A stretch of 64,000 bases of DNA from CAZDDB01 sp963843285 (GCA_963843285.1 CAWJJO010000019.1:62001-126000), one strand, 5' to 3'; positions 17,876 through 27,508 are shown, counted from the stretch's first letter. The notes: a model not told the origin generated them from the sequence alone. Numbers and translations are program-made.

Positions 17876-17913
17876 TTTGCGTTCCTTCGTGCCTTTTTGT
17901 CTTTGTGGTTAAC
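17876..17913. repeat. single family E arm, downstream of yjbQ-like gene
   Basis: TTTTGCGTTCCTTCGTGCC followed by TTTTTGTCTTTGTGGTTAAC. It is approximately complementary to the arm at 14389-14420. It lies directly downstream of the frameshifted CoA-transferase A gene. Confidence 0.65.
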
Positions 17914-17920
17914 CCGATCT

Positions 17921-18831
17921 TCAGTAACCGTAGTTGACGGGTTCGCAGAATTGATCCTTTGCTTTGAGCTGTGCGGCGCGTTCGGCCATTCTGGCCGTGT
18001 ATTCGGCCCTGTCCTTCAGACCGAAAACCCATTCTTCCAGATATGCTTTGAACTTACCTTCATCCTGTGAAATGTTGCGCCAGTTGACGTAGAAATCGTT
18101 GTCGCGATCATAGTACCCTTGCGCAAATGACGGATGGCACCCGAACGGCTCCTGAACCACAGCTTTGACGATAAAACCTGGAATCAGTGTGCGGTTCGGA
18201 TCGGAACGGATCAAACGCTGTTCGACAATCTCTTCCGCCACTACGATCACGTTCGTTGCAGCAAACGCAGCTTCTTTTTGCACGCCCATCAAGCCCCAGA
18301 TTTGCGCATTGCCTTCCGCATCCGCGCGCTGCGCGTGAATGATCGTGGTGTCCGGATTGAGCGCCGGAACCGTGGCAAGTTTCTCGCCGGTGTAAGGACA
18401 GGTAATGGTTTTGATTCTTGGATTGACGCGTGGAAGATCGCTTCCCATATAGTTTCGTAATGGAAAAAACGGCAACCTTGCGGCGCCTGCAGTAAATCGC
18501 GCCACCATTCCAAAATGAGAATATTCTTCCAGTTCGATCGGATGCGGTTGGTTTTTTTCCACAGCACGGCGCAACGCATACAAGCGGACCGGCACCAGGA
18601 TTTCCGGCCCAGCTAAACACCAGCTTCCGGACACAACCGGCGCCGATCAATTGCTCGTAGATCAGATCCGGAGTCAGCCGGCAGACGGTCAGATCCTGTC
18701 GCTTTCTGCCTGATGATCTCGTGTCCGGCCGCAAAACAGATCAGGTGGGTAAAGCCTTCGATCACAATGGTGTCGCCGTCCTGGACAAACCGGCCGATCG
18801 CTTCTTGCATCGACATCAGCTTGTTTTCCAT
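17921..18831 (-). pseudogene. CoA-transferase subunit A, broken by two single-base shifts
   Basis: Three reading frames join into one protein of about 303 residues. Start: MENKLMSMQEAIGRFVQDGD at 18831. Middle: QDLTVCRLTPDLIYEQ onward (about 18700-18590). End: YALRRAVEKNQPHP to the stop at 17921. The shifts lie near 18700-18702 and 18583-18590; each looks like one extra base. The peptide sequence is otherwise well conserved with glutaconate-type CoA-transferase alpha subunits (GDTIVIEGFTHL, KLVFSWAGNPG, EEYSHFGMVARF). Either a recent pseudogene or sequence error. Subunit B is intact but 3.5 kb away. Confidence 0.8.
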
Positions 18832-18843
18832 AGGCTTTAATCC

Positions 18844-18897
18844 ATCTTGCAGGCGGAACGCCTGCGGTCCATAATGCAGGCCAGGGCCTGCGCTCCA
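18844..18897. repeat. paired-hairpin repeat (family R)
   Basis: Hairpins GCAGGCG-GAA-CGCCTGC (18849-18865) and GCAGGCC-AG-GGCCTGC (18876-18891), joined by GGTCCATAAT. The same joint (GCGG(T/C)CCATAATGCAGGC) recurs at 27.58 and 61.67 kb. It fills the gap between the CoA-transferase A gene and the aminotransferase gene. Confidence 0.8.
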
Positions 18898-18902
18898 TAT
18901 CC

Positions 18903-20235
18903 TACGGTCTTTCGATTTCGGTCAGTACCTCATCCAAAATATTGAGAGCCAGATCCACTATCCTCTTTGTCCACAATCAATGGAGGCGCAAGACGAATGA
19001 TGTTTTCGCCGCAACCAAGCAGCAGCAGTCCCTTCTGAAATGCCCGCTGCACAATTTCTTCCGACTCTTCTTTCGCTTTTTCTTTCGTCTTGCGATCACG
19101 CACAAATTCGATTCCGATCATCAACCCGATCCCGCGAACATCTCCGATCAAACGATGGCGATCCATCATCGACTTCATTTGACCCAGAAGATAGTTGCCG
19201 ACTTCTGTTGCATTGGCCATCAAGTTTTCTTCTACTAATTCAATCGTAGCAATGGCCGCTTCGCACGCGACGGGATTTCCGCCAAAAGTGCTGCCGTGGC
19301 TTCCGGCGGGCCATGTCATTACATTCGCTTTTGGCGATCATCGCGCTGACCGGCATTCCGGAGGCGATTCCTTTCGCAACCGTAATCACGTCCGGTTCCA
19401 CACCAAAATGCTCCGAGGCGAACCACTTGCCGGTTCGCCCCATCCCGCTTTGCACTTCATCCGCAACGTAAATGATTCCGTATTTTTCGCAGATCTGTTT
19501 CAACCGCTTGTGATAATCAGGAGGCGGAACGATGTATCCACCTTCCCCCTGAATCGGCTCCACAAAAACGGCCGCCACATCATCGGGCGGAACCATCTTG
19601 GCAAAATATTCTTCTTCCAGGACATTTACACAATACAGATTGCAAGACGGATACGTGAGGTTGTACGGGCAGCGATAGCAGTACCCAAATGGCACATGAG
19701 TGACGCCGGGAAGAAACGGCGAAAAATGCTGCCGCTGTTTCATCTTGCTGGCAGTCAAGCTCAAGGCGCCCATCGAACGTCCGTGAAACGCTCCGAAAAA
19801 CGAAATCAGCCGCGATCTACGCGTATGATAGCGGGTCAATTTGATCGCCGCTTCAACGGCTTCCGTACCTGAATTTCCAAGAAACACTTTTTTTTGCGAC
19901 GGACCCGGAGCAATCTCCGCCATCTTTTTCGCGAGAGCCGCAAACGAGGGATAGTAGAAATCGGTCGAGCAGATGTGGAGGAATTTTTCCGAAGCGTGTT
20001 TGATCGCATCTACAACTTTCGGATGCGAATGACCGGTCGTGACCACGGCAATTCCCGCCATGAAATCCAAAAAGCGGTTGCCGTCTACATCTTCGACCAT
20101 CGTTCCCTTGCCCCGCTCCACAACCAGCGGATATTCTTTGATGTAAGACGTAGATGTATATGCTTCGTCCGCTGCGATGACTTCCTTTGCGCGCGGACCG
20201 GGTGGCGCTACTTTGATCTTCGGATAATCTTTCAT
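18903..20235 (-). pseudogene. class-III aminotransferase (acetylornithine/4-aminobutyrate/ornithine type), two frameshifts
   Basis: About 440 residues when joined. The first frame runs from ATG 20235 to about 19325 and includes FLGNSGTEAVEAA, the PLP-ring region DEVQSGMGRTGK and the PLP Lys in VITVAKGIASGMP. The second frame continues MTWPAGSHGSTFGGNPVACEAA to LIVDKED, and a further shift near 18960 restores VDLALNILDEVLTEIERP with a stop at 18903. Both shifts look like one extra base. The enzyme would move an amino group from ornithine, GABA or a related omega-amine to 2-oxoglutarate. Next to the P5C-dehydrogenase-like gene, ornithine to glutamate is the simplest reading. Confidence 0.8.
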
Positions 20236-20247
20236 AGGCAGCTCCGC

Positions 20248-21821
20248 TTACACTTCGACATCGATTAGAGTTCGGCTTTGTTCACGCAAAAATTTCATCA
20301 GATAGTACGGACCCAGCGCTGCCGGTCCAGTAGATCCGGATCCTTTCCAGCCTCCGAACGGATTCACTCCCGGCCATGCTCCGGTTGTGGCTCCGCCTTT
20401 GCGATTTGCATACGTTACGCCGGATTCAATGTTGTCCAGAAATTTCTTGACCTCTTGCGCATCCTTACTGAAAATGCCGGCCGTCAGTCCGTAAAGCGCG
20501 CGATTGGAGAGCGTGAGCGCTTCATCCAGATCTTTGACTTCCGTAACCAGAAGGATGGGAAGGAACATCTCTTCGTAAAACAATTCGTTGTTGTTGTCCT
20601 TCATGTATGCGATTGTCGGTTCTACATAGTATCCATGTCCGAGATCGCCGTCTTTGCGGACCACGCCGCCGGTGAGGATTTCACCACCGGCCGCCTTGAT
20701 CCGTTCGATGTACTGTTGATAATTCTTGTACGCACTTTCATTGATTACCGGACCGAGAAACACTTCACGCAACACCGGGTTCCCCAGCTTGATCGCTTTC
20801 GTTTTATCCAGCAGTTTGGTCATGAATTCCCCTTTGATTGCCGGATTCAGATAGGCGCGCGAACAGGCGCTGCACTTCTGGCCGCCGTACCCGAACGCCG
20901 ATCGCATCACGCCTTCCGCTGCCGCATCGACGTCCGCGCTCTTTCCGATGTAAACGGGATTCTTTCCTCCCATTTCCACGACGACGGGTTTGGGATACTT
21001 CGTCGAAAAATTCTTGTAGATGTGCATTCCAACCTGGTACGAACCGGTGAACGCCATCCCCTGTGTGTGCGGATGATCCGTGATCGTCTGTCCGACGTCT
21101 GACCCTGTACCGGAAACAAAATGAATTACGTCTGCCGGCACTCCGCCTTCACGCAATGCCTTGTACAGGAACGCGCCGATAATGGGAGCGTCATGAGACG
21201 GCTTAAACACAACCGTATTGCCGGTCACCAGAGCCCCGGACATCATGCCGATCGCAAGCGCCATCGGAAAGTTGAACGGAGCGATCACGCCCCACACTCC
21301 ATAGGGCACCAGAACGCTCATCGTCTTCTCGTTCGGCATTGTCCGCTGCATCGGCTTGGTGTAGCCATCGCTGTCTTCCAGGTTCTGACAGTAGTAACGG
21401 ATCAAATCAGCGGACTCTTCCACTTCACCCATCGATTCCAGGCGATTCTTCCCCGCTTCGAACGACATGAATGCGGTCAGATAGTACTTGTTTGCCGCGA
21501 TCCAATCGGCGGACTTGCGCAGGATTTCCACCCGTTTGCGCCAACCCAGATCACGCCACGCTGGAAACGCCTTGTGCGCAAGCTCAACCGCCTGTGTGGT
21601 TTCTTCTTTGGTCGCCTGCTGCACTTTCCCAAAAGAATCCGGCGATCGATCGGAGACCGGATTTCCACGGTGCGTTCCGTTTTGGACGGCACTCCACCAA
21701 TCATGTTTGGATATAGTTTTCCAAAATCCTTTTTTACGTCTTCCACCGCTTTTTCATATTCGCGATGAAATTCTTCGGACGATCCGATCGTTGTATATGT
21801 GATTTTTTGTTGCTCGCTCAT
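20248..21821 (-). pseudogene. pruA: aldehyde dehydrogenase, 1-pyrroline-5-carboxylate dehydrogenase type, one frameshift
   Basis: The start MSEQQKITYTT (ATG at 21821) reads to about RSPIDRRILLGK; a shift near 21630 (one base missing) continues as VQQATKEETTQAVELAHKAF to the stop at 20248, giving about 523 residues. The second frame has the catalytic Glu (VVEMGGKNP), catalytic Cys (YGGQKCSACSR) and cofactor contacts of glutamate-semialdehyde dehydrogenases. It oxidises glutamate 5-semialdehyde to glutamate. The ATG overlaps the stop of the upstream aminotransferase gene (ATGA); the next aminotransferase follows 12 bases downstream. The operon supports a route from ornithine or proline to glutamate. 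Confidence 0.82.
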
Positions 21822-23130
21822 GCTGTTTGCTCCAATGTTTTTTGAAATAATGAAATGAGTTCCTGAATTTCTTCCCTGGTAACCGTAAACGGAGGCGCCA
21901 GCATTACCAGATCCCCGTTTGTGCCATCCACGTGGCCCACATTCGGCCAGAGAATCAACCCATTTTGAAATGCAAGTTCGGTAAGCCGCTCCACAAACTT
22001 CTGAGAACGCGGAAACGGCTCTTTTGTGCCGCGATCCTTGACAAACTCAACCGCTGCCATCAAGCCCTTTCCGCGCACATCTCCAACGACGCGGTTTTCA
22101 CGAAGCCGTTCAATTGTTGGAAAAAGTATTCCCCCATTTCGGCGCAGCGTTCCACAAGATGATTCCGTTTCAAGTAGCGCACTGTCGCAACACCCACGGC
22201 GCAGATCACAGGCGTATGCGAATAGGTCTGCGCATGATTGAAGTACCCGCTGGTACTGGCCAGCAGATCCAGGATCTCCTTCTTTGCGACAAGTGCGCTG
22301 AGCGGAACGGCTCCGCCATTGAGACCCTTTCCCAGAGCCATGATGTCCGGGATGAAATCAAAGTGCTGAAACGAAAACCATTTTCCGGTGCGTCCCATAC
22401 CGGCCATAACTTCATCGGCAATCAACAGGATGTCGTACTTCTTGCAGATCTCCAGGACGCGCCTGTAGTATTCCTGCGTTGGGACCATGGCGCCCGCCGA
22501 TGATCCAATGATCGGTTCCGCAATAAAAGCAGCGATTGTTTCCGGTCCCTGTTTGAGGATCTCTTCTTCGAGCGCTTCGCCCGTACAGGCCTTGCACCCC
22601 GGATGACGGTAGTTATCGGGCGCCTGAATGCGAGGAAAATCGGTCAGCAGCGGCCCGTAGACTTTGCGATAATGCTCGCGGCCGGAAAGGGAAAGCGCCG
22701 TCAAAGTGTTGCCGTGATACGACGGCGTTCTGGAGATGATCTTCCATTTCGTAGTGATGCCCTTTTCGTACCAGTACTGGCGAGACAGCTTCACGCAAGC
22801 TTCGATCGCCTCCGAACCGCTCGATAGGAAATAGCTGTACTTGAGCGTGCCGGGAAGAATCTCCGCGAGCTCCGCAGCCAGATCTTCGACCGGCTTGTGT
22901 GTAAATTGCGTACCATTTACATACGCTAGTTCGCCGATCTGAGCGGCGACAGCTTCCGCGATGTCGCGTACTCCATGGCCGACATTTACAACAACCGCTC
23001 CGCCCGAGGCATCCAGGTATTTCTTGCCGTCCTCATCAAAGATGTAGCTGCCCCGCGCCGAAACCGCGCGCGGGAACTTCCGCGTCAGTTTGCGGTAAAA
23101 GACAAAACTGTCGGGGTATTGATAACTCAT
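21818..23130 (-). pseudogene. class-III aminotransferase (aspartate aminotransferase family-like), one frameshift
   Basis: ATG at 23130 (MSYQYPDSFVFYRK); a longer open frame upstream is not supported. The first frame contains FLSSGSEAIEACVK, DEVMAGMGRTGKWF and the PLP Lys in IMALGKGLNGG. Near 22105 one base seems missing; the second frame continues RENRVVGDVRGKGLMAAVEF to the stop at 21818, about 437 residues in all. It is first in a four-gene minus-strand operon. The C-terminal VDGTNGDLVMLAPPFTV is typical of omega-amino-acid:pyruvate or 2-oxoglutarate transaminases. Substrate is unknown. Confidence 0.8.
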
Positions 23131-23270
23131 CGATTTGGATTCCCTGGAAGGCGGGCTTCCTGCCGAACCCGTAATTATAACCCAAATGATTGAGGCATAG
23201 AACGACAAATCTAAGTCATTTATTTGCAATAAGATATCCCATTTTGTCGTGCGTTCTTTGGAATGCCAAG

Positions 23271-23318
23271 CATTATGCTTGACAAACATTATGTTGTTTG
23301 AGCATTATGTTGTAAATG
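23271..23318 (+). promoter_or_regulatory. three 16-bp iterons overlapping a sigma70-like promoter
   Basis: CATTATG occurs at 23271, 23287 and 23303, exactly 16 bases apart; copies two and three extend to CATTATGTTGT. A TTGACA (23279-23284) and CATTAT (23303-23308) with an 18-base spacer lie across them. The downstream ATG at 23316 would be at or next to the transcription start, so a leaderless mRNA is possible. The spacing suggests a repressor or activator binding one face of the helix at about 1.5 turns. Confidence 0.6.
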
Positions 23319-23870
23319 AGAACCAGGGACCGCTTCTGGGACCGGGAGCGAGAGATGGGCGAGATTCGGCGTCGATTGCGATCCGGCGGCTTTGGATACG
23401 TTACAGGTCGTCGAAGAATTGGAAAAACAGCTACTCTGGTAAAGGCGTGCGAAGCTGCCGGTGGGTTCTATCATCAGGCAGTTGAAGGCACACCGGAACA
23501 GCAGCTTTTGCATCTGGCTGAAGAAATCGCCCAGGTGTTGCCCGTTTTTCGCGATGTCGTTCCTCGACGTGGATTGAGTTTTTCCAGTTGCTTTCACTGG
23601 AGCGCCTGCCACGTTTGATCGTCTTTGATGAATTTCCTTACTGGGTTCAGGGAGACCCGAATCTACCGATCCTGGTTCAGAAATGGATCGATCATTGCCG
23701 AATGTAAGTGGACAAACCTGGATCAAGAAGAAAAAAAGAGACTGTTAGAAGAGCTCAAGAAAAAATTCGAAAGGACCAAACTCGCGAAGACTCTTCCCAG
23801 GGTTCAATTCAGGATCTTCTCGAAAGAGGATCTTCAAAAGTTCGGTTCTCTCAAAACATACGAAGAATAA
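23316..23870 (+). pseudogene. remnant of an AAA ATPase with C-terminal DUF234-like nuclease domain
   Basis: The first frame gives RFWDREREMGEIRRRLRSGG and the P-loop GRRRIGKTATL (Walker A variant of archaeal-type ATPases). After a shift near 23570 the next frame gives the Walker B region LPRLIVFDEFPYWVQGDPNLP and stops near 23707. A third frame from about 23690 gives IIAECKWTNLDQEEKKRLLEELKKKF, like the E-x-K motif of the DUF234 C-terminal domain. Roughly 250-300 residues of the middle are missing compared with full-length members (about 450). The gene is a deletion and frameshift relic. Such ATPases are scattered in archaea and some bacteria and their function is unknown. Confidence 0.7.
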
Positions 23871-23894
23871 TCTCACAGGAATGAGTATTCCGGT

Positions 23895-25169
23895 TCAGGA
23901 TTTGACGTGATCTATCTGCGGTGTTTTGATTGGGAGGGACGGGATTTGCTCGCCTACGGGCTGCACTACGGCCTTTTCCAGATCCTGTTTGAGCTCTTGA
24001 ATGGAGTGATATCGTTGAAATGGGTCTTTCTGCAGAGCGCGTAAGATCACTTTTTCAATTTGCGGCGAAAGGTTTGGATTGAATTGAGAAGGCGGCGCAG
24101 GCTCTTCTTTAAGCTGCATGAATCCCACGGCGATGGCCGAATCGCCCGTAAATGGAACGCGACCGGTGAAGAGTTCATAGAGGATAATTCCTAAAGAATA
24201 AATGTCCGCCCGCTCGTCGACTTTCTTGCCGGATACTTGCTCGGGCGCCATATATTCGGGCGTTCCCATAATGAGCCCCGTAGCGGTAAGTCCTTCCATC
24301 TGGGTGGTGCGCGCCAGTCCGAAATCAATAATTTTCACGCGGTTTGTCGCATCCAGAATAATGTTTTGCGGTTTTAAGTCTCTATGAATGACACCTTCCC
24401 GGTGCGCCGCCTGCAAACCGTCACACACCTGCGCCGCAATGTTAAAAGCCTGCATCTGCGAAAGCATACCGGAGCGCTTCATGTGTTCTTTGAGACTCGA
24501 ACCGTTGAAATATTCCATGGAAATGTAATGTAATCCGTTGATTTCCGTGATGTCGTGAATCCGGATGATGTTTGTGTGCGTGATGCGGCGAGCCGCGGAG
24601 ACTTCCCGTTTGAGTCGCTCCAACGCGTCCGGATCGTTACCCAGTAGCGGAGAAAGTATTTTGATCGCCACTTGCTCTTTTAGTTGTTTGTCGTAAGCGT
24701 GAAATACAATCCCCATTCCGCCGCGTCCCAACTCCTTTAGAATCTGATAACGGCCTTCCAGCGCCGCGGCAACATTCATCAATGTGGTAGGCATCTGGCT
24801 GACTCCTGCCGAATCCGGCGTTGTAACGATTCGGCCTGAGCTCATGGACCTTTCCAACTGATAATTCATTTCGGAATCCAGCCGGCAAATCAATGCTTCT
24901 AGATTCTGAAGCCGGTCCTCTACCTTCTTGATGCGGGTTTCCTCTGCAGGATCCTTTTGCGGCTTCTCCCCAGCCTGCGTTTGCTGGCGTTTATGACGAA
25001 GATATCCCGGCAAGAAAAACCAGGAAGTTATGGAACCGAAAACGATCGCGACAATCAGGACTTCTTTATTGGAACTCAAGAAGGCGAGTGTCATGAGAGC
25101 CAACAAGATCCACCAAGAGCGTCCTTTTTTTTCCTTCAGTACCTCTTCCAGCTTTTCCTTCAGCCCCAT
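23895..25169 (-). CDS. membrane-anchored serine/threonine protein kinase
   Basis: The 424 residues start at ATG 25169 (a TTG just before it is also possible) after GGGGG. Order: two hydrophobic segments (about 18-58), a coiled-coil stretch (about 75-105), then a complete kinase domain (about 140-400): GRGGMGIVF glycine loop, AIKIL Lys, HRDLKPQN catalytic loop, DFG in IIDFGLA and the APE-like YMAPEQ. Most bacterial PknB-type kinases have the kinase domain first and the membrane segment after it; here the order is reversed, and there is no extracytoplasmic sensor domain. Substrate is unknown. Confidence 0.93.
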   Translation of the reverse strand: MGLKEKLEEVLKEKKGRSWWILLALMTLAFLSSNKEVLIVAIVFGSITSWFFLPGYLRHKRQQTQAGEKPQKDPAEETRIKKVEDRLQNLEALICRLDSEMNYQLERSMSSGRIVTTPDSAGVSQMPTTLMNVAAALEGRYQILKELGRGGMGIVFHAYDKQLKEQVAIKILSPLLGNDPDALERLKREVSAARRITHTNIIRIHDITEINGLHYISMEYFNGSSLKEHMKRSGMLSQMQAFNIAAQVCDGLQAAHREGVIHRDLKPQNIILDATNRVKIIDFGLARTTQMEGLTATGLIMGTPEYMAPEQVSGKKVDERADIYSLGIILYELFTGRVPFTGDSAIAVGFMQLKEEPAPPSQFNPNLSPQIEKVILRALQKDPFQRYHSIQELKQDLEKAVVQPVGEQIPSLPIKTPQIDHVKS

Positions 25170-25261
25170 CAATCCCCCGGGTACAGCGTTCCTACTCCAT
25201 CGTAACTATAGTCCATACGAGGGAGAAGAACCAAACGTTCGGCGCTATTCACCATACTACT

Positions 25262-25660
25262 TCACTTGTTCAGCCAGGCGACGATGATCCCCATAAAAAT
25301 CACGCCGAATGTGTCATACACAATTTGCTTACATACGACTTCTGACGGCATCGGTTGCACGGCGTAGTAGATGAGATATGTCGGGATAGTCGTGAGTACA
25401 GCGACTGCAATACCGAAACGAATTCCCTGCATTAAGAATGGTTTGTCTTCTTTACCCTTCACGTAGACCCAGACAAATCCGATGGCGTAGATGACGTGAG
25501 CAAGCAGCATGAATGGGAAATGGGATTGCGCATCCTGTTCTGTACGGAAAAGGCTGGAAATTTGCGCGTAGTCCGCCTTTAGCAGCATGCCGTGAACAAA
25601 GAAACCGATCCCCATGCAGAGGACAAAAATGACGATCACTGAAATGAGTTTTTTACCCAT
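25262..25660 (-). CDS. small integral membrane protein
   Basis: The 132 residues have four hydrophobic segments (about 5-25, 48-68, 77-100, 112-130), with short loops. The ATG is 6 bases after a strong AGGAGG. I do not recognise the family with confidence; it resembles small four-helix proteins of the DUF1761 kind. It lies between the kinase gene and the peptidase genes, on the same strand, with about 40-90-base gaps. Confidence 0.7.
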   Translation of the reverse strand: MGKKLISVIVIFVLCMGIGFFVHGMLLKADYAQISSLFRTEQDAQSHFPFMLLAHVIYAIGFVWVYVKGKEDKPFLMQGIRFGIAVAVLTTIPTYLIYYAVQPMPSEVVCKQIVYDTFGVIFMGIIVAWLNK

Positions 25661-25701
25661 ACATTCCTCCTGAATCGCGAGATCACGTTAGTCTAACGTT
25701 A

Positions 25702-26331
25702 TCACTTCTTGAACGCTTCCAGTAATTTGCCCAGAACGGATTCGGATACGGCTTGAATCTGGACAGGAGTGCCGTCTTCCCTGCGCGTGACGCGATTTCC
25801 CGTGGCAAACGCAATGCTGAACGGCGATTTGCTGATTTGACAGATGCGTAAGAGTTGTCGTGGCAGTAGAGGCGCGTTTGTTGCATAAACTGAGGTCTGT
25901 CCGATTTCAATTGTCTGCAAAAGATAGCCGTCCACTTCTTGCGCGTTGCCGTTCTCTTTTGACGATTTGATTCTTTCCAGTAGTTTTGTTTCCCAATTTT
26001 CCGGCAGATCTGAGGATTGGCTTTCGACCCCAATGCAGAGCGGAGGCCAGCCCATGTCGATATCCATATCGGGGCTGCGATTGTGCCCGAGTGTAATTCC
26101 GGCGTTGTAAATTTTTCCAAGCAGCGGAGCAGGTCCAAAGAGAATCGGAGATGAGAATGTTGCGAATTCCTGCACCACCGGCAATCCCATCACGTGACGG
26201 AAATCTCCCAGCGAATGCCATGCAAGAAAATAGCGATGCGGAGGCGCGTTCCACTCTTCCACCAGAAGAGCTTTCAATGATCCGACTTCAATCAGATCAA
26301 AGACGCGCAACTTTTCGCTCCTCATCGGCAC
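25702..26331 (-). CDS. compact paralogue of P1 peptidase lacking the catalytic segment
   Basis: The 209 residues align by eye with the adjacent P1 peptidase in two blocks. The first is VMGLPVVQEFATFSSPILFG and the following Y(N/D)A stretch against EVTGLLQAASLGILGSPVCL. The second is YATNAPLLPRQLLRICQ and FSIAFATGNRVTR against VATDAPLLDYQLDRLAR and FVFAFSTGNRISR. The middle with the self-cleavage signature (GGGTGM and GGIGNASR) is absent, so it should not be an active peptidase. Its start lies 35 bases inside the end of the peptidase gene, suggesting translational coupling and perhaps a partner subunit. Homology is my inference from motif order. Confidence 0.65.
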   Translation of the reverse strand: MPMRSEKLRVFDLIEVGSLKALLVEEWNAPPHRYFLAWHSLGDFRHVMGLPVVQEFATFSSPILFGPAPLLGKIYNAGITLGHNRSPDMDIDMGWPPLCIGVESQSSDLPENWETKLLERIKSSKENGNAQEVDGYLLQTIEIGQTSVYATNAPLLPRQLLRICQISKSPFSIAFATGNRVTRREDGTPVQIQAVSESVLGKLLEAFKK

Positions 26332-27508
26332 GAAATAACCTGTGATGCCGTTCCATGATTTTCAATACACGATCGATTGGAAGCGCGTACATTTTGTGGC
26401 CGTCACGTCCTTCCATATCTGTGGCCATGAACAGAGCGTTGACGATCGCTTCTTCGGTCGCTTCGCTGGCGGCCTGAAACAGCGGATTGATGTCAAATTG
26501 TTCGATGGATTGCAGGGGATATGTTTTTCCGTTCCAGAAATCAGATCGAGAAATGCGATTTCCTGTGGAGAAGGCGAAAACAAAATCACCGCTGGAATTG
26601 CGAGAGTTGCTTCCCGTTTTTGCCAGTCCCATGGCAGCGCGGCGCGCAAGGCGGTCGAGCTGATAATCGAGAAGCGGCGCATCTGTGGCGACGATCATTA
26701 GAATTGAGCTCAAGCCGGAGGCCTCTTCCGGTTCCGGCATCAGATTGGTGATTTCTTCACCTACGGGAACGCCATCGATGCGAAGGACACTGCGAGGATC
26801 GTTATTTGCCTGTACCAGAACTCCTACCGTGTATTTCTGCAACGGTTCAAGCAGGCGCCGCGATGCATTGCCGATGCCGCCTTTGAATTCGTAACACGTC
26901 ATCCCGGTACCACCACCCACGCAACCTTCTTTCACCGGACCGGATGTTGCATTGTCCATCGCTTCAAATACATGTTCCGGATGGACATGTCTTCCTTCTA
27001 CATCGTTCAGGAACGCATCCCAGGTTTCGCCTACAATCGGAACAACTGGAGGAAAATCGCCAGGTGGAAATCGCGAAAGCAAGGCATCGTAAACCACTCC
27101 CACGCTGGAAGTGTTGGTCAAACAGACCGGTGATCCGAGGATTCCAAGTGAAGCCGCCTGAAGAAGTCCAGTGACTTCACCATTTCCATTCAGCGCGTGA
27201 TAACCGCACGGAACGAAATCCTCAAAGATGCGGTCGTGCGGCCAGATGACCGTGACGCCAGTGCGAACCGGACCTTCGCCTATTTTGAGCGGACCGGATC
27301 CGCGAATGATGGTGGAATGTCCAACGCGAACACCCGCTACGTCTGTAATCGCGTTCCAGCTTCCCGGCTTCATCGTGCCGATGCGAATGCCAAGCTGACG
27401 GGCGCGTTGGCGTCGAGTTGGAAATGGAATCACCGATCTCGCATTCACGTTCAGCAAACTTGCGGGAATCAGTTTGAACAACGTGCGCCGATCGATCCGC
27501 ATGGCCAT
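26297..27508 (-). CDS. P1-family (DmpA/BapA-type) aminopeptidase
   Basis: The 403 residues begin with a twin-arginine-like signal (DRRTLFKL, then a hydrophobic stretch), suggesting folded export. The N-terminal nucleophile hydrolase signatures are present: VRVGHSTI, TGVTVIWP, GNGEVTGL, and CVGGGTGMTCYEFKGGIGNASR, around which family members cut themselves into two chains. The C-terminal FAFSTGNRISR is also conserved. Family members remove D- or beta-amino acids from peptide N-termini. It is upstream of, and overlaps, the compact paralogue. Confidence 0.88.
   Translation of the reverse strand: MAMRIDRRTLFKLIPASLLNVNARSVIPFPTRRQRARQLGIRIGTMKPGSWNAITDVAGVRVGHSTIIRGSGPLKIGEGPVRTGVTVIWPHDRIFEDFVPCGYHALNGNGEVTGLLQAASLGILGSPVCLTNTSSVGVVYDALLSRFPPGDFPPVVPIVGETWDAFLNDVEGRHVHPEHVFEAMDNATSGPVKEGCVGGGTGMTCYEFKGGIGNASRRLLEPLQKYTVGVLVQANNDPRSVLRIDGVPVGEEITNLMPEPEEASGLSSILMIVATDAPLLDYQLDRLARRAAMGLAKTGSNSRNSSGDFVFAFSTGNRISRSDFWNGKTYPLQSIEQFDINPLFQAASEATEEAIVNALFMATDMEGRDGHKMYALPIDRVLKIMERHHRLFRADEERKVARL

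Noticed and set aside
22060..23289. Aminotransferase start at 23289
   Set aside because: The extra 53 residues do not look like family sequence and cross the iteron/promoter region; ATG 23130 fits the family.
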